A stretch of DNA of 64,000 nt. Source: Neoechinorhynchus agilis (Eukaryota; Acanthocephala). The position numbers and the translations under genes are program-made. The notes under the pieces are model-generated. The model made no database searches and was not told the origin of the DNA. It saw only the letters and a list, made by a program, of their open reading frames with translations. This document shows positions 55,392 through 64,000 of the stretch, one piece after another. Positions within the stretch are counted from its first letter, which is position 1, and each line of letters starts with the position of its first letter. The DNA lies in NCBI GenBank assembly GCA_051530055.1, contig CM121343.1:3472001-3536000 (forward strand). Direction: 5' to 3'.

Positions 55392-56912
55392 CTATAAGAT
55401 ACCGTTCATGGTACTATCAAGTATATTAGTCGCATCGACAAGTACATTGGCAAGCTTATCCAATTGTTCAAAATCCATATCAACATTTACGGATACCCGG
55501 ATGGATGGTTCCTGGCAACCCACATCGTCACTAAGATACCGAGGTCGAGTGAGCAGTACATTTCGACCAAGTGCAAACTTGATGATTTTATCCAATCTAT
55601 CCTTTGAATTGCAGTGGACCAGGGATAGATGTTTAACAGGTGAGAAAGATTCTCCCTTGAGATGATAATGATGGCTGGACTGCAACTTTTCATGTAAATA
55701 TATTGATTTGAGTTTCAATGTTTGTTGCAGTTTTCCATTACCATTTTCGATTTGATTTAGAACTTCCAATGCAGCTGCAGTCAAGAGTGGCGGAAGTGAA
55801 GCGGAGAAACAATAACCCAATGATGATAATCTTTGGTGATCTAAATGCACGATCTCTCAATTCCGAAGGATTTAAAATTAAATACACAGATACAGTAAGA
55901 GAGTTCGTGTGTTTACAACGTAAGAGGAACCAGCTGAGAATCCACCGATGCTACCAAATGAAAGTTCCAATGAACCGGAGATTACGTCCACATCATCAAT
56001 CGATAGTCCAAAGTGTTCAAGAATGCCAGTACCTCGTTCGCCGAGAACTCCGATTGAAACACTCTCGTCGATGATTATTCTTACCTTATATCGATCTCTA
56101 AGGCGAACATACTGATCGAGGGGAGCAATAAGACCCGTGTTAAGGTAGAGGCCTTCAATAATTAAAAACCTTCGCATCGATTTAGCCTTCACTGGATTCC
56201 GTACGTCTTCCTCAAGTTGAGTATTTAAAAGACTTTCTAGATGACCAACATCATTATGTCTAAAATATTTGACCTCACTTTTAGAGGCTACAATACCTTT
56301 CTGGATTGCATAACTGACCATTTCGTCGGCGAAAATGAGATCACTTCGTTTGGAATAGGCTGGAATCACTGATGCGACCGTGCAAAATCCATACGAATAA
56401 AGCACGGCTTCTTCGCAGCCTAGAAAGCTGGCCAGCTTTTCTTCAAACTCAACGTGGATATCAAAAGTTCCATAGAAACCGCGGGGTCCGCACGAACCCA
56501 CCCCGTACTTCATAACAGCACGTTCAACTTTTTCGGCAACCTGATCGTTACCGACCATATTAAGAAAATTCAACGATGCAAAATTAAGACAATCGTGCCC
56601 GTTAATTCGTGCAAATTTACCCGCACAACCATCAACCAGGGTATCTTCATCTTCTCCATCAATATTAGAAGTAGCAATCGGGACAAGTGGTTCCGGAGTC
56701 CACTCAAGCACCAAATTTTCCTTTTCATTTTCACTCAGAGCTTTGTTGGCTCTTGGTCTCGATGTTTTCCTGTTCAATAGTAACCACAGAACCCACAGTA
56801 GCAGTAAGACCTCCAATGCTATATGGTACCTGGGCGCTTCATAGACCGCAGAAAATAATTCCGTGAAATCAGTCGACAAACGATGAACCATACTTAATTG
56901 GGATTCGGCCAT
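55392..56912 (-). CDS. SPTLC1: Serine palmitoyltransferase subunit 1 (LCB1)
   Basis: Two exons, 56912-55917 and 55853-55392, flank a 62-base intron (GTAAAC...GAGAG) and encode about 486 residues. A transmembrane segment (ALEVLLLLWVLWLLL) near residue 35 anchors the protein in the ER. The fold is a PLP-dependent alpha-oxoamine synthase: SCGPRGFYGTFDIHVEFE with the Cys equivalent to human Cys133, LIIEGLYLNTGLIAPLDQYV, IIIDESVSIGVLGERGTG, then DHQRLSSLGYCFSASLPPLL. Where SPTLC2 has the PLP lysine this protein reads SLELSFGSIGGF, without Lys, as expected for the non-catalytic subunit 1. With SPTLC2 it catalyses the first step of sphingolipid synthesis. The nearer ATTTAG acceptor would break the frame, so I chose GAGAG. 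Confidence 0.93.
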
Positions 56913-57139
56913 CCTTACTGTATCGTCCGGTAAAACATAATCTTAACGAAACACCATTTCTATGAAGTCAAAAACGAAAGCAACTAGGATTCTTCCAGAT
57001 ACAGATAATCCGCGTCGTCAGGCAACTTGGCTTTTGTAATGGGCACGTCGAAAGTGAACTATGCATTCTGAGACCGCTTAGTTTTTAAATTTTTGTAAAG
57101 ATGTTCAACATTTATTTTTTTTATAGCGTATCATAATAA

Positions 57140-57735
57140 TTGATTTATTCGATACCCATCGCTGTCGATGTGGGTCTTTGGTTGATGCTTTCGGGCGACA
57201 CGGTGCAGGAAGGTTCTCACGCCATTCTGAAATCAATAACGCAATTTCTCGGGCGTTGAGAACGGCGAACTTCCCGAACATCCTGGAACCCGCCCACCTT
57301 TGTCGACTAGACGGCCGTAGGCCCGATGGAATTTCGGTCTTCCCGTTGCGGGAGGGCAAATGCCTTCTCTGGGACGCCACGTGTGTGGATACCCTCGCAG
57401 CCAGCAACATCCCCTACTCCCTCGAAATCGCCGGTGGTGCCGCCAGTGCAGCGGAAGGGAGGAAAGTACGGAAATCTCTTCACTTATCGAGGGCTCACTA
57501 TTTTGTCCCCTTTGGGGTAGAGACGTATGGAGCGCGCGGCAGCTCGGCACTCTCTCTGCTCCAGGATCTCTCGAAGAAATTGAGAGAGGCAACCGGAGAC
57601 TCAAGAGCAGGCATATTCCTTCGACAAAATATCTCGCTAGCAGTACAACGGGGCAATGCTGCCAGCGTGATGGCGACGGTCGAGGAAGGACAAAAGCTGG
57701 AATTCGGCGGGAGGTGGCGAGTGTGTTAATTGTCG
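57140..57735 (+). mobile_element. R2-type (RLE) LINE, endonuclease-end fragment
   Basis: The 3' end of the element encodes RHSEINNAISRALRTANF, LEPAHLCRLDGRRPDGISVF, LLWDATCVDTLAASN and the C-terminal SRAGIFLRQNISLAVQRGN. It is closely similar to the copy at 1.7-4.2 kb. The CCHC knuckle is damaged, since after GRHG the residues corresponding to LVCRQSG are missing. It is strongly 5'-truncated. It begins about 230 bases upstream of the start of the divergent SPTLC1 gene. Confidence 0.85.
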
Positions 57736-57784
57736 AGAAATGAAGATTGATTGAATACATTTACAAGATAACCAAGATCAATAA

Positions 57785-57900
57785 AGAACTTCCTACTTAA
57801 AAAAAATTTCCGCCTTCGCGTAGGCCTTCTTCAGTCTATTGTTTGTAAGTTTTTTTTATTGAAGAAGGCCTATGCGAAGGCCGAAAATTATCGAGTAAAT
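57785..57900. repeat. Inverted repeat element
   Basis: TCCGCCTTCGCGTAGGCCTT plus CTTCA and, 25 bases on, TGAAGAAGGCCTATGCGAAG plus GCCGAAA form an imperfect ~27-base hairpin directly behind the LINE fragment. A related motif (TTTTCGG...CTTCTTCAGTC) occurs at about 7545-7580. From 57901 to 58320 no gene is supported. Confidence 0.6.
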
Positions 57901-58339
57901 AAATCAATTATTTGATAATTCGCCATGAAAAAGTTTAAATTTTCAAGATAATTTTTACGTCAGCGATGGTGTTATCTGGCTCCAAGAATTATATTTATTT
58001 TTACACGGCGGCTGTGCTATATTTTGTCGCATATTCTTTGTGGGTGAGATTTTAATAAAATGCTCAGGAGTCTCTCGAATGGGGATATTAAAAGGCTTAG
58101 GTTTAAACGAGGCAATTTTTAGAAACCAAGATGTTGGCCTATTCTTCAAGAAGGTAGCACGCATCGTGCCTTTAATACTACAGAGATGTAGAATTTGTAC
58201 TGGAACTTTAAGAAAATACTTTATTGTTCAAGTGTTGAGGTGAACGTCCCTCACACGGCTGATAATTTTCTTTGGTCACACAACCCACCGATCTGAGTCA
58301 GGGAATTGCATAAAATCACTTAAAAACATTCATCACACG

Positions 58340-58535
58340 GTTATGAGTTTGTACATCCCTCCAGATTCTCGGATACCTCCAGGAGACGGAACTCATCAGT
58401 GAGTTTCCTCCCGTCGGCGGTGTTTCGTTATCTTTGGTTATGAGTCATCAGCGGTAAGGGATTTTGAACCTTTTGAAAGTCTACTATACCACCTCGACAC
58501 ATCTGCGGAATGTTCAAACTCTGCAAGTTTTAGCT
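58340..58535 (-). mobile_element. tRNA-headed SINE-like element, copy 4
   Basis: Most diverged copy. The tRNA boxes are decayed (AAGTCTACTATACCACC on the plus strand), but CTCATCAGTGAGTTTCCTCC, CGGCGGTGTTTCG and both inverted ends (GAGTTTGTACAT / ATGTTCAAACTC) remain. Confidence 0.5.
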
Positions 58536-58944
58536 TGGGGCAAGTATTAAAATGTAATCGCCTGCCGGTCTCCACCTTTGATGGAGAAATTAAAGAAGTT
58601 GAGTGATGAGATAGGAGGTGAGAGGTTCGCTCTTGTGGTGGAAGGAATCAATATTATACGTAAAGCAATGGATGGCAGCTATAAGACCGGTAAATTGGCG
58701 AATGATCAATTTCTGGCTTAGAGGCATTTCTATCCTCAGCCGCAGAGTTCAAACGAATCCTCGTCTTATTTCGCCCTCGACATTATCACCATGGACGTCT
58801 CCTTCGAGAGCAAGATTCATTTCGAAAAAATCTTTTACACCATGAACATAATTCCTAGAATACTTGCACTTTGCTTATTTTTTTATCAATTAAAGCAACG
58901 TTTGTTTGTTGACAGTTTTAAACCTCTACAACATGCTATATTCT

Positions 58945-59125
58945 TTTTGCAATCCTTAATTATTAATTCAGCCCACGAATGCTTCACTGGTTATATGGCA
59001 AAATTGAACATCCACTGTCGATATAATGCTACACATCCTGAAAAATATATTCCCACAACTATTTTCCTTCCATTACTTTCTCATCAGCCGTCAAACTTCA
59101 TCCTAGTCAAGGATACACCCATTTG
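58945..59125 (+). repeat. Dispersed repeat, copy of 48600-48785
   Basis: Same block order as the 48.6-kb copy, including TCATCAGCCGTCAAACTTCA. It lies directly before arm 2 of the inverted duplication. Confidence 0.55.
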
Positions 59126-59348
59126 CTGGACGCAAATTCTGACTGCATAAGCTGCAATCATTCCTTGGTTGCCGTTAAAGTAACCAATTAGTGTTCTCTT
59201 CAGTGCCACTCAAGAGAAGCCGATTTAGACTTAAATAATGAGCTTTGAGATCCAAGAAGTAAGTGGTTTCGTGTATTTGCTTTCATTACTAGTAATGGAT
59301 TTATTCATGGACGCAACAAAATGACTCAGAAATTTAAACATTTAACAG

Positions 59349-59672
59349 TTAGGACACCGCCATTTGATATCCGCATTTTGTATGACTTAAATTCATGAAG
59401 CAATAATGGTTTTTGCCGTCAAATTCGCATGGATACAACGGGTCGTCCGTACTACTGATTTCTTCATTAAAAATGGTGCATATCAGCTTTCGACGGCATT
59501 TCTCCGTAAATCTCACTACACTTTGCTGAATTTTAAAAGTAAATTCAATATAAAGGTAATAATTGCAGTAACGAAATGATTTACCGATAGACTCTAGTTG
59601 TCTAATGACGGAAAATAAAAAGAATACTGTACTCGGTATACTGTACTTTTTGCAATTGCGACCATAATTCAT
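59349..59672 (-). CDS. Unknown Cys-rich 107-residue protein, duplicate copy
   Basis: Identical in protein sequence to the ORF at 45822-46145. See that entry for features. The identity of two intact copies is as expected of a very recent duplication and does not by itself prove function. Confidence 0.4.
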   Translation of the reverse strand: MNYGRNCKKYSIPSTVFFLFSVIRQLESIGKSFRYCNYYLYIEFTFKIQQSVVRFTEKCRRKLICTIFNEEISSTDDPLYPCEFDGKNHYCFMNLSHTKCGYQMAVS

Positions 59673-60926
59673 TTTACTAACGACTCGTCAATTCTTTATA
59701 ATGCACTGCAAAAAAAACGATCTATGAAATATGAAATGGATTTGAAGTGGTCGTTTGATGTAGAAATTGTTATTAATAATATGCCTTCGATTATTTCTTA
59801 TCAAAATTATGACGAATATGGAAAGCACATCGCTACGAGACTTATGTGACATCGAGTGAATATTCTGAACTCATGAAATATATCCATAGATTGATGAAAT
59901 CGGCATCTTTTCCAATTTTTCTTCGAATTAATGTTTATCGATCTGTAAAAAATAAGAATTTTAACCAATCTATAAAACTACACTGCATTACTTTGCCACC
60001 AACGAAGCATTTATGTTGACGATAATCGTGATGTTAACGTTTTTTTCTTAGTTAAATTAAACATGGTGAACAAAAGCAACTTTAAATATATTGTTCAAGA
60101 GGAAAAAAGGTGTCGATTCCTTGCAGAACCTTGACTATAGGACGATTTAAACTTGTTGATTTTAAATGCAAACATGAATTCGGGATTGACCTGAAGACAA
60201 TCAATTCGATAATTTTTTAAGTCGAATAACGAAGCGCCATCTAATCTCATTAATGATTAAGTATTTAGAACTGGAAAACGAATATAAAAGATGGATTGAA
60301 TTATCCAACAGAGAATATGAACTCTTTTCCATTTCACATTAAATAATGGCGAGCAAAAGCACTGCAAATAATTAACGCTTTCCGTCATACAGCCGAAAAG
60401 GAATCGCACAAACTCTAATTGTGATTTTAAAATCTAAGCGGCACTTCTCATGTATCGCGTTAGTTAACCTTTTGTAACTTCTTTAAGCGGAGAGGAATAT
60501 TTTAATTGCTTTTGGGAATTAATTTATTGCGAAACAATTATCCTTTCTCAGTATTTAAGATTTCCTGGCTACTTTTTCGCTTAACAACTTAACGAACTTC
60601 ATGAGATTACCGCGTACATCATTGCGCTTCCTTATTTAAACGAAATAGGTCCACAGTCATCAAGGCGAAGGCAAAATAGGAAAAGACGGTATTGCGATCG
60701 TCTTCCTCTGATTTTTTGTGTTTCCATTGCAGATACAGGTTTCTTCAAAACATTGGGTGGTCGTTTGCTAACCTTTGTTGTATTTTTATTTCATCATAAA
60801 ATTAGTGATATATAATTTCTGTATTACTTTCATTTATAGGTTAGCAATTAAAAAAATTTCATGTTGATTCTTCAATGTACTTCGTATCTGAGACTGCAAA
60901 GTCGTCCTATAAAGAATCCGACAAAA

Positions 60927-61115
60927 TTAAAATTGCGGATTTCCCACGGAGCACTTTGCGGTCAATGTCGGTTGCTTTGATTTTTTTTGGAATCTGCGCA
61001 GAAACCATCTAGCAAATAAATTACGCTTCGCTGGAATGCAATTTGTGCAGCCAATAGAATTGCTGCAAAAGTTTCCTGCTGTTATGTTGGTTTGCAAGTC
61101 TACGGAAGCTCGCAT
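60927..61115 (-). CDS. Small 62-residue ORF, duplicate copy
   Basis: Counterpart of 44379-44567 with three amino-acid differences. The upstream TATA box (TTTTATA on the plus strand, 61160-61166) is kept. Confidence 0.3.
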   Translation of the reverse strand: MRASVDLQTNITAGNFCSNSIGCTNCIPAKRNLFARWFLRRFQKKSKQPTLTAKCSVGNPQF

Positions 61116-61249
61116 TCAACGATTCTGCATCCCAGTTCATTGAACCTTACACTGCTCTCTTTTATACGAAATCGAGTATATTAAAGACTACGATCGTTCT
61201 TTCACTTGTGATCAATAAATAATTTCGTACTGCAACTAATCGTGTACTT

Positions 61250-61771
61250 ATGGACAACAGAAGTCGTTCTTGCTTTGGGCGAGTGAACGGAAGTCTTAGA
61301 AAGTTTAACGGGTGTCGACAAACCTTAAAAAGATATCAAAGATACAATGGAGAAAATCGGAATATGGATAACTCGTGGTGGGGCGACAATCAACTCTCAA
61401 GATATATAGCTAACGAAGAAAAAAGAAAAATTCGAGCAGTGCGCTTCAGTCTCCCGGATAAAGATTCTTTATTTTACAATGATGAAGATATTTCGGAAAA
61501 TGTGATGAAAAACCCAAAGGAGATAATATCCTTCGGGGAATACATGGACAAGAAATTCAGGGAAACAAGGTTAAATCCAAACAAAGAAACTCCTAAATTT
61601 GTGGATATGATCAAAGAATACGAGTCATCGAGAAGCAATTTGGCTTTCCAAACGACGGAAGGGAAAACCGGACTTTTCAACGGCTTCTCGTGTCATATCC
61701 GTAAACTTAGTCCAAGAACAAACACTGAACGAAAACTGCTAAGAAGAAAAAGGTTCAAGCTTAACAATTGA
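61250..61771 (+). CDS. Unknown basic 173-residue protein, duplicate copy
   Basis: Same protein, residue for residue, as the ORF at 43723-44244. It ends in RRKRFKLNN. It is divergent from the small TATA-driven ORF, with about 135 bases between the two start codons. Confidence 0.45.
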   Translation: MDNRSRSCFGRVNGSLRKFNGCRQTLKRYQRYNGENRNMDNSWWGDNQLSRYIANEEKRKIRAVRFSLPDKDSLFYNDEDISENVMKNPKEIISFGEYMDKKFRETRLNPNKETPKFVDMIKEYESSRSNLAFQTTEGKTGLFNGFSCHIRKLSPRTNTERKLLRRKRFKLNN

Positions 61772-62237
61772 AAGTGAGCTGTTTAAAAACGATTGTAAAT
61801 CTGCGAATTAAAAACTCGAACGCTTATGCTTTTATTGTATTGCTGACAAAGTGTTAATAAAAGTTTGCTGTAATTCTCTTTCGGAAAGGGTAATAATTCA
61901 GAGCAATAATCTAAACACGAAATCTTTTATATCCAAAATAATTCATTCTTAGCAAGATTATTTGCGGCACTGTAACGAATCATTACTTCTGTTATTCTAA
62001 AGAAATTTTTCTAGATTAATGGGCATATTCTTGACTTAAAAAATTAATATGGAAAAATGCGACGTAAATTCGTAGTCGTAATTCTTCGCCTCTTCATGTT
62101 TGAACATCATCACCCGCGTGATAAAATGAGTCAAAATGTAGTTGGTTTTAACGGAGAGATGATGAATCAACCTCTTTCGCTCACTTCTACTTATTAGAAC
62201 GTTTCGTTTTTTGAAAGATTCGGTACTATTCTCCGCT

Positions 62238-62876
62238 ATGCCTTCCAATTACGTTGTCTACTACTTCGACTTTCCAGGACGTGCAGAAGTGATCCGACTT
62301 ACACTTTCTGCGCTCGGACAGGAGTTCAAAGATGTTCGACTAAGCCATGATGAATGGGTCCAAAAATACAAAAGTCAAATGCCATTGAACAAGGTTCCAA
62401 TCCTCAAAGTAAACAACGATATCCTATTCGAGACAAGCGCCATTATTCGCTATCTAGGAGCAAAACATGGAATAAGCGGAAATACCGATATCGATGCGGC
62501 TCGATGCGATGCTGTCGTATTCGTCGTGGACGAATATATCGGTAAATTCCTCGGTGCCGTCTTTTCTTCACAAGAAGGACGCAAAGAAAGAGCGCTGACA
62601 TTCACGAAAAACGAACTTCCTAACCTGGACGCCTCGCTCCAAAAAATCGCTGGTCTGTATGGCAAGAACGGCCATATAATAACGGATAAGTTGACTTATG
62701 CGGATCTTTACATCTACAGTTTCTATTGTTTGGTATACATGTATACTCGAGAGAAATTTCAATTCAAATTTGCTGCCGAGAATAGAAAATTAGTCGAAGC
62801 CTTGCCAGCGCTCAAAGAATATTTCAAGAAGCAACCTTCAATGGAGGAGGTGTGGAGGAAGCTCGATAGCATCTAA
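62238..62876 (+). CDS. Glutathione S-transferase, sigma class
   Basis: The 212-residue protein starts at the ATG at 62238, which fits the family N-terminus (MPSNYVVYYFDFPGRAEVIR). An upstream in-frame extension to 62211 lacks support. The thioredoxin-like half has the catalytic Tyr (Tyr9 by alignment with nematode MPxYKLxYF), the cis-Pro loop MPLNKVPILKV and LFETSAIIRYLGAKHGISG, which binds the glutathione gamma-glutamyl group. The helical half includes ITDKLTYADLYIYS, the GST C-terminal N-capping/hydrophobic-staple box. The protein conjugates glutathione to electrophiles in the cytosol; some sigma members are prostaglandin D synthases. The gene is a single exon. The AATAAA at 62916-62921 is a good poly(A) signal. 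Confidence 0.93.
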   Translation: MPSNYVVYYFDFPGRAEVIRLTLSALGQEFKDVRLSHDEWVQKYKSQMPLNKVPILKVNNDILFETSAIIRYLGAKHGISGNTDIDAARCDAVVFVVDEYIGKFLGAVFSSQEGRKERALTFTKNELPNLDASLQKIAGLYGKNGHIITDKLTYADLYIYSFYCLVYMYTREKFQFKFAAENRKLVEALPALKEYFKKQPSMEEVWRKLDSI

Positions 62877-62915
62877 ATCAGAGGCAATAAGACAATTGAA
62901 CTTATTCTCTTTAGA

Positions 62916-62921
62916 AATAAA
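62916..62921 (+). terminator. Polyadenylation signal of the GST gene
   Basis: AATAAA 40 bases after the stop codon. Between 62922 and 63660 no gene is supported, only AT-rich sequence with short ORFs. Confidence 0.6.
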
Positions 62922-63663
62922 AAAACCTTAATTTTTGCTTAACAACCTTTTGCATTGAATCGCATTCTTGTCTTGTTGTAAAATGAAAATATTTGAATTT
63001 CTTATACTTGCATATATAATGAAAATATATAAAATCCATCTAATGAGCAATATCGCTTGTACCCAACAAAATTATAATAAAGATATAGGTTTTCAATCTG
63101 TAAATAATTTTTTACTAGAAACGTTTAGAATCTCGTCTGCCAAACTGATGATGTATCCGACGAGGTTCGAAACGTGTTGGTTGACGACCTAAACAATAAT
63201 TCTAATCATATATCCCAGTACCTCACATATCGACATTTAAATATACTTTGTTCTTGAAAATTTGAAAGTTCTAAATTTTATTATTGTGCAGATTTGCATG
63301 GATATATTTTCATTTGCAATCATTTTAAGCTTTTTTGATTTATAATATTACGAATTTTATAAGACTTTATTGGAGCGAATGTCTTATACTTACAATTCGA
63401 TGTATACGATTCAAAGAGCGAATTTTACCGACAAAACGAAATAAAATTTTAAACCAAGGAGGGCAGCAATCTTCGTGTGTTTATTTAAAATGTTTCTTGG
63501 CATTTCTCCTTCTCTGCTCTCGGTCACTTGCTATATTTCAAACTTCTTTTCAACCAAAAACTTAGATATTCTCAATTCAACTTCTCGTCGGCACATTTTG
63601 TTTATTGAACATGTGCATTCTAACTTTTAGAACATTAGAATCCATTTCAACTTCGAGATTTTT

Positions 63664-63870
63664 AGGCTAAATCCGCGCAAGTGGCTTGTCCATTTTCCTT
63701 TTGGGTTTGTCGGGTTGTGCAAGCTTTGGAACCGGCATCCATCTCGAGTTCTCGGGATTACCTTTCCATTTGCAATCCTCATCGACAATGTAATTGATTA
63801 ATAAAGATTTAACTTCTCGCTCAAATGCCACATCATTAAAGACTTTATTTTTTATCTTTAAGTCGGGTTA
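63664..63870 (-). CDS. 3' exon of an unrecognised gene
   Basis: Minus-strand translation gives KVFNDVAFEREVKSLLINYI, then VDEDCKWKGNPENSRWM and PVPKLAQPDKPKRKMDKPLA, ending at a stop near 63664. Codon use and the Pro/Lys-rich end look coding. The frame is blocked upstream near 63872, so an acceptor must lie within 63840-63870 (AAAG or ATAAAG). I do not recognise a family. The upstream exons are beyond or inside the hairpin that follows. Confidence 0.4.
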
Positions 63871-63988
63871 GCCGGTTACATTTATTTTGTGTTGAAGTGT
63901 GGCCTTTACCAAGGTGGATAATTTTCCTTGGCACACAGCCCACGCCCAAGGAAAATTATTGGCCGTGAAAATTCCACACTTCAATAAA
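63840..63988. repeat. Inverted-repeat (MITE-like) element at the window end
   Basis: GTTGAAGTGTGG near 63892 pairs with CCACACTTCAA near 63972. Inside, GATAATTTTCCTTGG (about 63919) pairs with CCAAGGAAAATTATT (about 63946). AAAGACTTTAT also flanks both ends. A related fragment (GATAATTTTCTTTGGTCACAC) lies at about 58261. Confidence 0.6.
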
Positions 63989-64000
63989 GACTTTATATGC

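Larger units (their letters stand above)
59171..61892. repeat. 2.7-kb inverted duplication, arm 2
   Basis: Reverse complement of 43602-46323, same length (2722 bases) and near-identical. It includes the small ORFs at 59349-59672 (minus), 60927-61115 (minus) and 61250-61771 (plus). The 12.8 kb between the arms carries the TGF-beta, PDE3-like and SPTLC1 genes. Confidence 0.95.

Overview
The window is eukaryotic DNA, AT-rich with GC-richer retrotransposon fragments, from an invertebrate animal with small introns. Most of the introns I could resolve are 42-62 bases long with T-rich ...TTTAG acceptors. The gene set is metazoan: a type II PKA regulatory subunit, NUP35, an SNS/SYG-2/nephrin-like adhesion receptor, a TGF-beta ligand, a PDE3-like phosphodiesterase, SPTLC1, TRMT10C and a sigma-class GST. 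Several start codons sit 0-4 bases after a splice-acceptor-like AG, as in organisms with spliced-leader trans-splicing. Together this suggests a nematode or nematode-like worm. The RII-type PKA subunit argues against a close Caenorhabditis relative, because C. elegans has a single, type I-like R subunit (kin-2). The species cannot be named from the sequence.

Layout. 1-1.2 kb: last exon of a MAP7/ensconsin-like gene. 1.27-4.2 kb: SINE-like pieces and a long ORF of an R2-type (restriction-like endonuclease) LINE. 4.2-6.2 kb: decayed LINE debris. 6.3-7.35 kb: intronless PKA RII gene. 7.7-9.9 kb: dispersed and tandemly duplicated repeat modules. 9.95-11.0 kb: 21-base minisatellite with higher-order structure. 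11.5-14.8 kb: NUP35, whose second intron holds a 1.65-kb array of about 110-base repeats. 15.83-18.26 kb: about 125 copies of a 19-20-base minisatellite that is stop-free in all six frames. 18.87-20.14 kb: divergent WD40 (DCAF4-like) gene. 21.9-23.0 kb: palindromic 157-base satellite, repeated in opposite orientation at 37.9-39.95 kb. 25.7-31.1 kb: the 19-exon IgSF receptor. 31.4-32.3 kb: 154-base tandem array. 32.7-33.8 kb: two-histidine phosphatase (UBASH3/STS-like) split over two frames. 34.0 kb: small Cys/His-rich ORF and a 130-base tandem repeat. 35.6-37.6 kb: TRMT10C, with a MITE-like element and a hairpin in its intron.

40.2-42.2 kb: broken R2-type LINE joined to the opposite strand of an APE-type LINE. 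42.3-43.0 kb: unrecognised spliced gene. 43.6-46.3 kb: first arm of a 2.7-kb inverted duplication carrying small unknown genes. 46.4-47.5 kb: TGF-beta ligand. 49.2-51.0 kb: PDE3-like gene in seven exons. 52.3-52.9 kb: unknown basic protein. 53.5-55.05 kb: APE-type LINE. 55.4-56.9 kb: SPTLC1. 57.1-57.7 kb: R2-type LINE 3' fragment. 59.2-61.9 kb: second arm of the inverted duplication. 62.2-62.9 kb: sigma-class GST. 63.66-63.87 kb: 3' exon of an unknown minus-strand gene.

The host genes do not form an obvious operon or pathway. cAMP signalling is represented twice (PKA RII and PDE3-like phosphodiesterase), as are cell-surface and secreted signalling (IgSF receptor, TGF-beta ligand). What dominates is repeat structure: five tandem arrays, two of them inverted relative to each other around a 15-kb gene block, a near-identical 2.7-kb inverted duplication, a tRNA-headed SINE-like family with a conserved hammerhead-like motif, and fragments of at least two LINE lineages.
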